Positions 17,146 to 25,599 of a DNA stretch of 64,000 bases are shown piece after piece. How positions within the stretch are numbered: position 1 is the first letter of the stretch; every line of letters starts with the position of its first letter. Where the stretch lies: the NCBI RefSeq assembly GCF_002970975.1, contig NZ_PNFA01000014.1:50082-114081 (forward strand), read 5' to 3'. Origin of the DNA: Microbacterium halophytorum. GTDB lineage: Bacteria > Actinomycetota > Actinomycetes > Actinomycetales > Microbacteriaceae. The notes below the pieces were generated by a model. That model did not search any database. It was not told the DNA's origin and saw only the letters and a program-made list of their open reading frames with translations. A program made the translations under genes and the position numbers.

Positions 17146-18092
17146 CAGCGGGCCTCGCTCTCGTCGGTACCGGATGCCGCGGCAGCGTCGTCCGCGCCGG
17201 CGGGGCCCAGCGCGATCGCCCCGCCGGCTTCGCCCGCGGGGCTGGCGTTCGCGGTGTCCGCGGCGTCGTTCGGGTGCGGGGCCGTGCCGCCGCGGCGCAG
17301 GACCGTGATGTCGCCGGCGACCGTGTGGGCCCTGACGTCGACGAACGACCCGGAGAGGGCGCCGGCCGAACCGGAGTAGCTCGACGGGCCGGGGCCTCCG
17401 CGCGAGACGCCGTCGATGACCATCCGGCCGCTGACGGAGCGCAGCGCGTAGTTCGCCGGGAGGTCGTCGTCGAAGCGCAGGGTGACGCCGCCCGAGACGC
17501 CGTTGTGCGAAACCCGCTCGATGGCCCCGTGCGCGTCGATGAATGTCGTGCTCGAGACGGTGTCGATGTCGGCGCGCTCCAGCGCCCCCGCGATCGTCAG
17601 GTCGCCGGAGACGGTGTTCGCCGAGGCGCGGCCCGTGAGGTCGCGCACCTGGATGTCTCCGGAGACGGCGTTCAGCTTCAGGTCACCGACGTGGCCGTCG
17701 ACGAGCACATCGCCCGACACGGTATTGATGGTCGCGTCGCGGTGGAAGCCCGACACGAGTGCGCCGGCGCTCACGACGCCGAGCGTCACGAGCACGTCGC
17801 GCGGGGCGGCGATGCTGACCTCGGCGCGGGGGCCGCCCGAGCCGAAATTGCGGAACACCTCGAGGAAGTTGTCCCAGCCCAGCTGCGGGTGGTCGATCTC
17901 GAGCTGCCCGCCCGCGGACTCGACCCTGAGGTCCTTCACAGTCACTCCGCGCACCTCGACGCGGACCTCCGGCTCGTCGTGCGCGATCAGATCGACCTGA
18001 CCGCCGACCAGCCCGACCTTGAGCGCGAGAACGCCTTCGACGTCGATCACCCGGTTCTCGCCCGGGTGGATGAGCCACTTCTCGACTGCCAT
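17145..18092 (-). CDS. DUF4097 beta-strand-repeat protein (LiaG-like)
   Basis: 315-residue protein of the DUF4097/DUF2807-like adhesin-fold group: a right-handed beta structure made of short repeats such as TVSGDVLVDGHVGDLKLNAVSGDIQVRDL and SANTVSGDLTIAGALERADIDTVSS (overlapping pieces shown). LiaG-type proteins of this fold are tied to envelope stress operons. No signal peptide is seen (start MAVEKWLIHPGE), so it seems cytoplasmic. ATG 18092 has GAGGAG 6 nt upstream. The C-terminal 50 residues are Ala/Gly-rich and disordered. The PadR gene follows with a 1-nt overlap. Role unknown; likely senses or responds to envelope perturbation. Confidence 0.8.
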   Translation of the reverse strand: MAVEKWLIHPGENRVIDVEGVLALKVGLVGGQVDLIAHDEPEVRVEVRGVTVKDLRVESAGGQLEIDHPQLGWDNFLEVFRNFGSGGPRAEVSIAAPRDVLVTLGVVSAGALVSGFHRDATINTVSGDVLVDGHVGDLKLNAVSGDIQVRDLTGRASANTVSGDLTIAGALERADIDTVSSTTFIDAHGAIERVSHNGVSGGVTLRFDDDLPANYALRSVSGRMVIDGVSRGGPGPSSYSGSAGALSGSFVDVRAHTVAGDITVLRRGGTAPHPNDAADTANASPAGEAGGAIALGPAGADDAAAASGTDESEAR

Positions 18093-18138
18093 CTTCACTC
18101 CTCGTGTCGGTCGCGGCCGCCGGATGGGCGGTGCGATT

Positions 18139-18181
18139 CGAGATATATCTTGATCTGAGTGAAACACGATATAGCGCGATA
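18139..18181. promoter_or_regulatory. A/T-rich palindromic region, PadR operator candidate
   Basis: Contains the perfect palindrome AGATATATCT (18141-18150) and, 17 bp on, CGATATAGCGCGATAG, unusual in this GC-rich sequence. It lies upstream of the DUF4097-PadR operon. PadR operators are often TAT/ATA-rich dyads, so this is a reasonable candidate, unproven. Confidence 0.4.
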
Positions 18182-18227
18182 GGCAACGCCGCTCGGCGAA
18201 CGCACAGGAAATCGGCTCGGTTCGCGC

Positions 18228-18258
18228 TTGACCTTGACGCAACGTCAAGATCTAACGT
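18228..18258 (+). promoter_or_regulatory. MerR/TipA-type promoter with 19-bp spacer and dyad
   Basis: -35 TTGACC (18228-18233), a 19-bp spacer, and -10 TAACGT (18253-18258). The spacer carries the perfect dyad CTTGACG-CAA-CGTCAAG (18233-18249). A 19-bp spacer with an operator between the boxes is the hallmark of promoters activated by MerR-family twisting. Confidence 0.8.
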
Positions 18259-18289
18259 GGATCACGTCGACACGGAGAGGAGGTTGCTC

Positions 18290-19045
18290 ATGGAATGGTC
18301 GATACAGCAGATCGCGAAGGCCGCCGGAACCACGAGCCGCACGCTGCGGCACTACGGCGACGAGGGGCTGCTTCCCGCGACGCGCGTCGCGAGCAACGGC
18401 TATCGGTACTACGACGACGCCGCACTCGTGCGCCTGCAGCGGATCCTGCTGCTGCGCGAGCTCGGGCTCGGCCTCCCGCGCATCCGGGAGGTGCTCGACG
18501 GCTCGGCCGATGAACCGGCTGCGCTCGAAGCGCACCTCGGCTGGCTGCGGCAGGAGCGCGACCGGATCGGGCGGCAGATCGCCGCGGTCGAGAAGACGAT
18601 GAAGGCAAGAGAGAACGGAGAGCCGATCATGGCAGAGGAGATGTTCGACGGGTTCGACCACACGCAGCACCGCGAGGAGGTCGAGGCCCGCTGGGGCAGG
18701 GACGCGTACGCCGCGGGCGACAGCTGGTGGCGGGGCATGAGCGACGAGGAGCGCGCGGCGTGGCAGGAGCGCACGGCCGAACTGGGGCGCGCGTGGGCGG
18801 CCGCGGCCGAGGCGGGCGTCGCGCCCGAGGCGCCGGAGGCCCAGGTGCTGGCGGAGCGCCACGTCGCGTGGCTGACGTCGATCCCCGGCACGCCGGCCGC
18901 CGCGGGGAACGATGTGAAGGGGTACGTCACAGGCCTCGGTGAGATGTACGTCGCCGACGAGCGATTCTCCGCCAACTACGGCGGCATCGCCGGTGCGACG
19001 CTCGTGCGCGACGCGCTGAAGCTGTACGCCGACGCCCACCTGTAG
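18290..19045 (+). CDS. MerR-family regulator with TipAS domain, TipA-like
   Basis: 251 residues, close to Streptomyces TipAL (253). N-terminal MerR winged helix: WSIQQIAKAAGTTSRTLRHYGDEGLLPATR and NGYRYYDDAALVRLQRI in overlapping form (residues 2-60), then a coiled-coil dimerisation helix (75-110) and the TipAS ligand domain from about residue 115, with MAEEMFDGFDHTQHREEVEARWG. TipAS captures thiopeptide antibiotics in Streptomyces. An in-frame ATG at 18629 has GGAGAG 7-8 nt upstream and would yield a free 138-residue TipAS form. RBS AGAGGAGG lies 6 nt before the main ATG. The promoter architecture predicts autoactivation. Ligand unknown. Confidence 0.9.
   Translation: MEWSIQQIAKAAGTTSRTLRHYGDEGLLPATRVASNGYRYYDDAALVRLQRILLLRELGLGLPRIREVLDGSADEPAALEAHLGWLRQERDRIGRQIAAVEKTMKARENGEPIMAEEMFDGFDHTQHREEVEARWGRDAYAAGDSWWRGMSDEERAAWQERTAELGRAWAAAAEAGVAPEAPEAQVLAERHVAWLTSIPGTPAAAGNDVKGYVTGLGEMYVADERFSANYGGIAGATLVRDALKLYADAHL
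18617..18631 (+). promoter_or_regulatory. Internal ribosome binding site and start for a TipAS-like short form
   Basis: GGAGAG at 18617-18622 precedes an in-frame ATG at 18629 inside the regulator gene. Translation from it gives the ligand-binding domain alone (138 residues), as in the Streptomyces tipA gene. Confidence 0.55.
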
Positions 19046-19057
19046 GCGCGCGTTCTC

Positions 19058-19099
19058 CGAGGGGCGCACCGGGTCCGGATGGACGCGGTGCGCCCCTCG
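19058..19099 (+). terminator. Terminator of the TipA-like gene
   Basis: Perfect 14-bp stem CGAGGGGCGCACCG / CGGTGCGCCCCTCG with a 14-nt loop, 13 bp after the stop codon. Confidence 0.8.
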
Positions 19100-19183
19100 C
19101 GCTGTCCGGGGCGCGCGCCGCCGCGTCGTGCGCTGCGCGCACGTCGGTGTGTCGCGCGGGGCCGCGCCGCGCGGTGTTCGCGG

Positions 19184-19256
19184 CATCGAGGAGTTTGCGC
19201 GAACCTGAGGAGGTTTCGCGAGGGTTCGTCCTCGATGTTGCTGTTTCTCCTCGATG
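19184..19256. repeat. Palindromic intergenic element, family B copy 1
   Basis: 73 bp with perfect 10-bp ends CATCGAGGAG / CTCCTCGATG and imperfect pairing inside. The right half TTCGTCCTCGATGTTGC recurs exactly in copy 2, 2.35 kb away. Confidence 0.7.
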
Positions 19257-19340
19257 ATGCGCGGGGTGCCGCGTGTCCGGATGCACACGTGCGCCCGTGC
19301 GGCGTGCGTCCCGCGCGCTCCCGGTGTCGGCGGCCCGTGC

Positions 19341-19346
19341 TTCGAT
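19341..19346 (+). promoter_or_regulatory. -10-like hexamer TTCGAT for the 351-aa membrane protein
   Basis: TTCGAT, then GGAGAC, then the ATG at 19353. Spacing fits leaderless initiation; hexamer is a partial match. Confidence 0.3.
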
Positions 19347-19352
19347 GGAGAC

Positions 19353-20408
19353 ATGGATTCGGAAGTCGCGCGCAGGGTGCGCGGGCAGGTGCGCACTCTG
19401 TGGGCGACGGTCGCATGCTTCATCGCCGGAGCCCTGCTCGGCCCTCTCGCGGCGGGCGGCTCGGTGCGGCCGATCGCCGGCGACGGGTCGGTCACCCTCC
19501 CCGTCGCGGTCGTCGCGGGAGTCATCGCCGCGGCCGCGTTCGCGGTCAGCGCCCGCGTTCACCGCACGGGCGAGACGCGGCCGATGCCCGGCTGGCAGAC
19601 CGCCGTCTCCCACATCAGCACGGTCGCGGTGGCCGTCGCGGTCGCGGGGGTCACGGGCATCGGCGTGCTGCTCGCGGGCGAGGTCCTGGCGGCCGGGCTG
19701 CATGGAATCGAGCTCTCGGCGTTCGGCACCGCTCTCCTCGCCGGGGCGGCGGCTGCCGTCGGCGGCCGCCTGGCATTCCGCATCGGCATCCGGCTCGACA
19801 CCCGCGACCTCGCCGAGCTGCTGTTCGTGTTCATCGTGGTCGGTGCCCTGTTCGCCATGATCACGGCGGCGTCGCCTGAGTGGTGGGGGCGCAGCCTGTC
19901 GCGCCTCGGCGTGGGCCCCGGCGGGTGGGCGTTCAACGGGTCGCTCGTCGTCGCGGGCCTGCTGATCGCGACGATCGGGGCGTACATCGGCCGAGACCTG
20001 CACCGGATGCACGGCGACGCCGCCCTGCCGCGCATCGCCGCGTGCGTGGTTGCGTGGGCGGCGACGGGGGCTGCGCTCGCCGCGGTCGGTCTGCTGCCCC
20101 TCGACGCCGTTCCCGTGGCGCACATCGTCGCTGCGTTCGCAGCGTTGGCGCTGCTCGTCGCCGCGGTGCTCGTCACGACCGCCGCCGCGGGCCGGCTTCC
20201 GGTGCTGCGCGGCGCCACGATCGGGCTCGTCGCACTCGTGGCGCTCGCGATCGTGCTCACCTTCGTCGCAGGAGTGTTCTCCGTCACGGGGCTCGAGGTC
20301 GTCGTCGTCGCGCTGGTGCTCCTGTGGCTCTCGACCCTCGTCCGCCTCCTTGGCGTGCTGGCGCCGGAGGCCTCGCGTGCGTCCGGGCGCCGCTCGCTGC
20401 TGCCCTGA
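19353..20408 (+). CDS. Polytopic membrane protein, unassigned
   Basis: 351-residue protein with about nine hydrophobic segments and short Arg-rich cytoplasmic loops. Not recognised as a known transporter. It begins MDSEVARRVRGQVRTLWATVACFIAG, with a first transmembrane segment at residues 18-36, and ends in a helix VVVVALVLLWLSTLVRLLGV and a short basic tail. No conserved charged residues within the membrane segments or catalytic motifs are evident. Alone between a terminator region and crcB. Codon use matches neighbours. Could be a DUF998-like or permease-like protein; no function is claimed. Confidence 0.65.
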   Translation: MDSEVARRVRGQVRTLWATVACFIAGALLGPLAAGGSVRPIAGDGSVTLPVAVVAGVIAAAAFAVSARVHRTGETRPMPGWQTAVSHISTVAVAVAVAGVTGIGVLLAGEVLAAGLHGIELSAFGTALLAGAAAAVGGRLAFRIGIRLDTRDLAELLFVFIVVGALFAMITAASPEWWGRSLSRLGVGPGGWAFNGSLVVAGLLIATIGAYIGRDLHRMHGDAALPRIAACVVAWAATGAALAAVGLLPLDAVPVAHIVAAFAALALLVAAVLVTTAAAGRLPVLRGATIGLVALVALAIVLTFVAGVFSVTGLEVVVVALVLLWLSTLVRLLGVLAPEASRASGRRSLLP

Positions 20409-20653
20409 ACGCCGGTGCTCTCCGCGGTGCTGGGGGCGGCGCTCGCCGCGGCGCAGAGGCTGGGGTGAGAGTGCTCCGCGGCGCCGGACCCCGCGGCGTG
20501 CGGCCCAGCGCGTTCATCGGCGCGCGAGTCGCGCATTCATCCTCGCGCGCGTCCGCGCGCCCGCATCAATGCCCGCGGCATCGCCCGCGCGGTCGCGGCG
20601 CCGCCTATGGGCCCGCGCTCCCGTGCGGCCGCGCGCCCGGATTCCGCTCGCGG

Positions 20654-20659
20654 TAGCGT
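20654..20659 (+). promoter_or_regulatory. -10 hexamer TAGCGT for crcB pair
   Basis: TAGCGT, then TCTCGG, then the GTG at 20666. Leaderless pattern. No fluoride riboswitch fold is recognisable upstream. Confidence 0.5.
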
Positions 20660-20665
20660 TCTCGG

Positions 20666-21103
20666 GTGAGCGTGAGGTTCGAGAGGTCGCCGATCCCGTG
20701 GCGGCTGCTGCCGCTCGTCGTGATCGGCGGCGCGCTGGGAGCCCTGGCTCGCGGCCTGCTGACGGCGCCCTTCGGGGTCGTGGGCGAATCCGACGCGGCG
20801 CTCGTCGCGCTCGTCGTCGTCAACGCGGTCGGCAGCGGGCTCCTCGGCTTCGTGACCGGCGCCTTTGCGGCGCGCGCCGAGCTGCAGGCGCTGCTCGGCG
20901 CCGGCGCTCTCGGAGGGTTCACCTCGTACAGCGCCCTGGCTCCGGTGCTCGCGCTCTGGCCCCTCACGGCGCCGGTCGCCCCGGGGTGGGCCGTCGTCGA
21001 GGCGCTCGCCGCGGTCGTCGTGTTGATCGCCGTGCCCGTCTCCGCCGCGGCCGCCGGGCTCGGGCTCGGCCGTCGGCGTGCGCGGGGGAGGGGGCCGCGA
21101 TGA
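20666..21103 (+). CDS. crcB: Fluoride channel CrcB/Fluc, first subunit
   Basis: Small four-TM fluoride channel, 145 residues, exporting F- from the cytoplasm. Seen: VVIGGALGALARGLLTAP (family GGxxGAxxR near residue 20), VVVNAVGSGLLGF with the conserved Asn around residue 52, and GGFTSYSALAPVL around 93, matching the GGFTTFST-type pore segment. In species with paired genes the products form a heterodimer. It overlaps the second crcB by 4 nt (ATGA). The C-terminus is Arg/Gly-rich. GTG start. Confidence 0.92.
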   Translation: MSVRFERSPIPWRLLPLVVIGGALGALARGLLTAPFGVVGESDAALVALVVVNAVGSGLLGFVTGAFAARAELQALLGAGALGGFTSYSALAPVLALWPLTAPVAPGWAVVEALAAVVVLIAVPVSAAAAGLGLGRRRARGRGPR

Positions 21104-21471
21104 CGATGTGGGAGACGCTGTCGATCGCACTGGGGGGCGGCCTCGGCGCAGGGGTGCGCTGGGTCATCGACCAATCGCTGCGCACGCCCCGCGGGTTCCC
21201 GTGGGCGATCCTGCTCGTGAACGTGACCGGCTGCTTCGCCATGGCGCTCGCGCACTTCCTGATCGAGCCGGTCGCGCCGCACATCGCGACGGCGCTCGCC
21301 GGCTTCCTCGGCGGCTACACGACGTTCAGCACCGTGAACGTCGGCGCCGTCGTGCTCTGGGGCGAGGGGCGCCGGCTCGGTGCCGTCGGCAACGCCGCCG
21401 GCACGCTCGCGGCGTGCGTCGCCGCGTCCGCCCTGGGTTGGCTCGCCGTGGTCGGGCTCGCCGCCCTCTGA
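21100..21471 (+). CDS. crcB: Fluoride channel CrcB/Fluc, second subunit
   Basis: Second four-TM Fluc subunit, 123 residues. Seen: ALGGGLGAGVRWVIDQ, ILLVNVTGCFAMAL with the conserved Asn near residue 43, and GFLGGYTTFSTVNVGAVVL, a canonical pore motif with two Phe-box-type positions. Better conserved than the first copy, so it may supply the functional pore while the first is the structural partner. Translationally coupled to the first through ATGA. Ends shortly before a family B palindrome. Confidence 0.94.
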   Translation: MTMWETLSIALGGGLGAGVRWVIDQSLRTPRGFPWAILLVNVTGCFAMALAHFLIEPVAPHIATALAGFLGGYTTFSTVNVGAVVLWGEGRRLGAVGNAAGTLAACVAASALGWLAVVGLAAL

Positions 21472-21542
21472 CGCACGTCCGGGCCCTCTCGCCGGTGCGG
21501 CGCGCTCCGGACGGTCGATGCGCCGGACCTCAGCGCGCGGTT

Positions 21543-21610
21543 GCGAGGAGATTCCGCAGTATCGAGGAGCAGTTCGTCGTATTCGTCCTCGATGTTGCGC
21601 TTTCTCCTCG
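21543..21610. repeat. Palindromic intergenic element, family B copy 2
   Basis: Ends CGAGGAG / CTCCTCG. Its right part is 27 of 29 bases identical to copy 1 at 19184-19256, including TTCGTCCTCGATGTTGC. It lies between crcB and the RND gene. Confidence 0.7.
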
Positions 21611-21784
21611 GGTCGGCGCGGCGGTCGGGTGTCGCCGCGGCGCCTGAACGCTGTATGAATCCGCTGTGATTCTGGGGTTATCCCCCGCGCGGGGCAGTGG
21701 CCCCTGTGCGAGACTGGCGAAGCTGGATACACGACTGTATTGAGCCGTGCCCGCGGGCCCCGCACCGAACGAAAGCGTCCATTC

Positions 21785-24700
21785 GTGCAGAAACTCGCCG
21801 TTCTCAGCCTGAAGAACCGCGCCCTCATCGCGCTCATCACGATCTGCGCCGCGATCTTCGGCGGCCTCAGCCTGACGAATCTGAAGCAGGAGCTGATCCC
21901 GTCGATCGAGCTGCCCGCTCTCGTGGTCGTCTCCAGCTACCCCGGCGCGTCTCCGGACGTCGTCGAGGACGACGTCTCGACCCCCATCGAGGAAGCCCTC
22001 CAGCAGGTCGACGGCCTCGACTCCTCGAGCGCGACGAGCTCCACGAACTCGTCGATGGTGCAGGCGATGTTCGACTACGGCACGAACATGGCCACGGCGG
22101 AGCAGGACGTCGAGCGCGCGATCAGCGCCATCCCGAACCTGCCCGAGGACGTCGACCCGCAGGTGCTCGCGATCTCGATCGACGACCTGCCGGTCGTGCA
22201 GGTCGCGATCAGCGGCTACGACGACGCAGACACGATCCAGGACCGGCTCGACAGCATCGTCATCCCCGAGATCGAGGACGTCGACGGCGTCGCCTCCGCC
22301 TCGCTCGTGGGCGCGACGGGTGAGCGCGTCACGATCACGCCCGACGCGGCCGAGCTCGCGGCGAGCGGGTACACGCAGCAGTCGATCACCGACGCACTGC
22401 AGCAGAACGGTTCGCTGTTCCCCGGCGGCGAGATCACGGAGGACGGCGAGACGCTCACGGTCCAGACGGGGGAGCAGCTCACCTCCGTCGACGCCATCGC
22501 GAACCTCCCGCTCGTGGGGCAGTCGCAGACCGATCCGACGACGGGCGACCAGGCGTCCCCGCCCGCGCGCACGATCGGAGACGTCGCCGACGTGCAGCTC
22601 GAGGACGACCCCGTCACCTCGATCTCTCGCGTCAACGGCGAGGACGCGATCTCGATCTCCATCACGAAGCTCCCGGACGGCAACACGGTCGAGGTCTCCG
22701 ACGGCGTCACCGCCGCGCTCGACGACGTGATCGAGCAGATACCCGGAGCGGAGTACACGGTCGTGTTCGACCAGGCGCCGTTCATCACCCAGTCGATCGA
22801 GACCCTCGCGGTCGAGGGCCTCCTCGGCCTCGTCTTCGCCGTGCTCGTCATCCTGGTCTTCCTGCTCTCGGTGCGATCGACCCTCGTCACGGCGATCTCG
22901 ATCCCGACGAGCGTGCTGATCTCGTTCGCCAGCATGCAGGCGTTCGGGTATTCGCTGAACATGCTGACGCTGGGTGCGCTGACGATCTCGATCGGCCGCG
23001 TCGTCGACGACTCGATCGTCGTCATCGAGAACATCAAGCGCCACTACGTCACCGGAGCCGACAAGGGCGCCGCCATCCGGTTGGCGGTCAAGGAGGTCGC
23101 CGGCGCGATCACGGCCTCGACGATCACGACCGTCGCGGTGTTCCTCCCGATCGCCTTCGTCGGCGACATGGTCGGCGAGCTGTTCCGGCCGTTCGCCATG
23201 ACGGTGACGATCGCGATGCTGGCGTCGCTGCTCGTGGCCCTCACGATCGTGCCCGTGCTCGCCTACTGGTTCATGAAGCCGGGCAAGCCCCTGCTCGACG
23301 ACGGCGGCCGCGCGATCGATCCCGAGCATCCGGATGCCCCCAAGTCGAAGCTGCAGAAGGCCTACCAGCCGATCCTGTCGTGGACGCTGAAGCACTCGTG
23401 GATCACGCTCGGCCTCGCCGCCGTCGTGATGGTCGGCACCGTCGCGCTCGCGCCGCTGATGAAGTTCTCGTTCATCGGCGACACGGGCCAGAACTCGCTC
23501 ACGGTCTCGCAGGAGCTCGGTGAAACCGCGAGCCTCGAAGAGCAGGACAGGGCGGCGCAGCTCGTCGAAGACGAGCTGCAGACCATCGACGGCGTCACGG
23601 ATGTGCAGGTGTCGATCGGCGGCGGCAGCGGCCCGACCGCGATGTTCGGCGGCGGAGGCATCACCTACTCGGTCATGACCGATCCGGATGTCGACCAGGA
23701 GCAGTTGCGCGAAGACATCCAGGACGACCTCGACGGCCTGGAAGGCGCCGGCGACCTCACGGTGTCGGCGGCGGCCGGCATGGGGTCGACCGACATCACG
23801 GTGCAGGTCACGGGACCGACGAGCGACGACGTGCGCGAGGCGACCGAGGCGCTCACCGCCGAGATCGACGGGCGCGACGGCGTCGGCGAGGTCACCGACG
23901 ACATCGAGGCGTCGCTGCCCTTCATCCAGGTGCAGGTCGATCGCGAGCAGGCGGCGGAGCGAGGGCTCAGCGAGGCGGCGGTCGGCCAGATGGTCAACTC
24001 GGCCATGCAGCCGCAGCAGGCCGGCGACATCGAGCTCGATGACCGTGCCGTGACGATCTACGTCGCGAGCGAGGACCCGCCGCAGACCGCCGCCGAGCTG
24101 CGCACGCTCGAGATCCCGACGGCGGCCGGCGTGATCGAACTCGACGACATCGCCGACGTGAGCGAGGCCGAATCGCCGGCGTCGATCACGACGGTCGAGG
24201 GCCGGCTCACCGCGACGATCACGGTGCCGCCGGCGAGCGACGACCTCACGGTCGCCACCGCCTCGGTCCAGGCCGCGATCGACGAAGCCGACCTCCCGGA
24301 CGGCGCGGAGGCGTCGCTCGGCGGCGTCGCGACCGACCAGCAGGATGCGTTCACGCAGCTGGGCCTCGCGATGCTCGCGGCGATCCTCATCATCTACGTG
24401 GTGATGGTCGCGACCTTCAAGTCGCTGCGGCAGCCGCTGCTGCTGCTCGTCTCGGTGCCGTTCGCGGCGACGGGCGCGATCATCCTCCAGGTCGTCACGG
24501 GCGTTCCCCTGGGGGTCGCGAGCCTCATCGGCGTGCTGATGCTGATCGGCATCGTCGTCACGAACGCGATCGTGCTCGTCGACCTCGTCAACCAGTACCG
24601 CGACCACCACAGGCTCAGCGTGCGCGACGCCACGCTGGCCGGCTCGTCGATGCGTCTCCGCCCCATCCTGATGACGGCGCTCGCGACGATCTTCGCGCTC

Positions 24701-25399
24701 ACGCCGATGGCGCTCGGGATCACGGGCCACGGCGGGTTCATCTCGCAGCCGCTCGCGATCGTCGTGATCGGCGGCCTCGTGTCGTCGACGTTCCTCACCC
24801 TCATCGTGCTTCCGACGCTGTACAACCTGGTCGAGGGAGCGCGCGAGCGCCGCCGCGCCCGCAGGGGCGACGGTCCGGATGGCGGCGCGGCGCCCGAGGG
24901 CGGTCCGCAGCCGGGCGGGCCGGGGACGCACGGCATCGGCCAGCGCGACGAGCCGGTGCCGGAGACGACGGGCTCGGCCGACGCCCAGATCCCGGCGCTC
25001 GCCGGGGCGGCCGGCGCGGGCGCCGCGGCCGGGGCCCACGCGGACGACGCCGTTCCGGATGGCGCGGCGCCGGCGGCTGATGTCGCCGCTCCGGGCGGCG
25101 AATACGGGGCGCCGGGCACGGAGCTCGCGGAGCGCGCGCCTGATTCGGCGGCGATGCTGTCGCCGTCGGAGCCGATGCCAGCGCAGCAGCAGGCCGGCGG
25201 ACAGACGGTCGTCGACGTGCACCGCCCCGGCGCGGCGCCCGGCGAGACCCCGATCGTCACGGTCACGGTGCAGCACCCGGCCGAGCAGGCGTCGCCCGCG
25301 CGGACACCGGTGACGCGGCACGCCGCGCACGACCGAGCTTCCCACGAGCTGCCGTCGGCATCACCGGTCCAGTCGCGCCGCGCCCGCCACGAGCGGTAG
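21785..25399 (+). CDS. RND efflux transporter (AcrB/SwrC-like)
   Basis: Proton-driven RND permease, 1204 residues, like SwrC/YerP of Gram-positives. Seen: TM1 from LKNRALIALITICAAIFGGL, then the first large extracytoplasmic loop with SIELPALVVVSSYPGASPDVV, TM2-6 from about residue 340 with GRVVDDSIVVIENIKRHY around 410 (the proton-relay region carries adjacent Asp residues), TM7 near 545, the second loop, and TM8-12 ending near residue 1020 with LVSSTFLTLIVLPTLYNLVEG. The last ~180 residues are an Ala/Gly/Pro-rich acidic tail without a known domain. GTG 21785 gives the usual family start; a TTG at 21740 is possible. Substrate unknown; amphipathic compounds are typical. Confidence 0.9.
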   Translation: MQKLAVLSLKNRALIALITICAAIFGGLSLTNLKQELIPSIELPALVVVSSYPGASPDVVEDDVSTPIEEALQQVDGLDSSSATSSTNSSMVQAMFDYGTNMATAEQDVERAISAIPNLPEDVDPQVLAISIDDLPVVQVAISGYDDADTIQDRLDSIVIPEIEDVDGVASASLVGATGERVTITPDAAELAASGYTQQSITDALQQNGSLFPGGEITEDGETLTVQTGEQLTSVDAIANLPLVGQSQTDPTTGDQASPPARTIGDVADVQLEDDPVTSISRVNGEDAISISITKLPDGNTVEVSDGVTAALDDVIEQIPGAEYTVVFDQAPFITQSIETLAVEGLLGLVFAVLVILVFLLSVRSTLVTAISIPTSVLISFASMQAFGYSLNMLTLGALTISIGRVVDDSIVVIENIKRHYVTGADKGAAIRLAVKEVAGAITASTITTVAVFLPIAFVGDMVGELFRPFAMTVTIAMLASLLVALTIVPVLAYWFMKPGKPLLDDGGRAIDPEHPDAPKSKLQKAYQPILSWTLKHSWITLGLAAVVMVGTVALAPLMKFSFIGDTGQNSLTVSQELGETASLEEQDRAAQLVEDELQTIDGVTDVQVSIGGGSGPTAMFGGGGITYSVMTDPDVDQEQLREDIQDDLDGLEGAGDLTVSAAAGMGSTDITVQVTGPTSDDVREATEALTAEIDGRDGVGEVTDDIEASLPFIQVQVDREQAAERGLSEAAVGQMVNSAMQPQQAGDIELDDRAVTIYVASEDPPQTAAELRTLEIPTAAGVIELDDIADVSEAESPASITTVEGRLTATITVPPASDDLTVATASVQAAIDEADLPDGAEASLGGVATDQQDAFTQLGLAMLAAILIIYVVMVATFKSLRQPLLLLVSVPFAATGAIILQVVTGVPLGVASLIGVLMLIGIVVTNAIVLVDLVNQYRDHHRLSVRDATLAGSSMRLRPILMTALATIFALTPMALGITGHGGFISQPLAIVVIGGLVSSTFLTLIVLPTLYNLVEGARERRRARRGDGPDGGAAPEGGPQPGGPGTHGIGQRDEPVPETTGSADAQIPALAGAAGAGAAAGAHADDAVPDGAAPAADVAAPGGEYGAPGTELAERAPDSAAMLSPSEPMPAQQQAGGQTVVDVHRPGAAPGETPIVTVTVQHPAEQASPARTPVTRHAAHDRASHELPSASPVQSRRARHER

Positions 25400-25400
25400 G

Positions 25401-25422
25401 CGCGGCGGCCCGGGCCGCCGCG
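25401..25422. terminator. Perfect 22-bp palindrome after the RND gene
   Basis: CGCGGCGGCCC followed directly by its complement GGGCCGCCGCG, immediately after the stop codon, in the gap between convergent genes. A terminator for either strand is the simplest reading, though the palindrome has no spacer for a loop. Confidence 0.45.
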
Positions 25423-25599
25423 CCCGGCCGGCCCCCGGCACAGACCGGGCGCCCCGCGGGTCGCGAGACGAAGCACTATCGGCGGACCGCTGCATTCTCG
25501 GCCGGATCGTGCCGCGGGTGGGGGATTCTGCCGTGTGCCGGCACCGTCGGGCGGTCGGGTTCGGCGTCGCGTTCGAACCCGCGGGGAAACGGGTGCGCG

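Larger units (their letters stand above)
19046..19352. other. 307-bp gap with terminator and family B palindrome
   Basis: Holds the terminator of the TipA-like gene, one copy of a dispersed palindrome (family B) and the promoter of the next gene. No coding sequence is supported. Confidence 0.6.

Noticed and set aside
20409..20665. Fluoride riboswitch upstream of crcB
   Set aside because: No recognisable pseudoknot core sequence; listed as a negative observation rather than a feature.
21740..21784. TTG start 45 bases upstream for the RND transporter
   Set aside because: Family members begin close to the GTG at 21785 (xxKLAVLSLKNRAL); the extra 15 residues are basic and unlike the family, though the TTG cannot be fully excluded.
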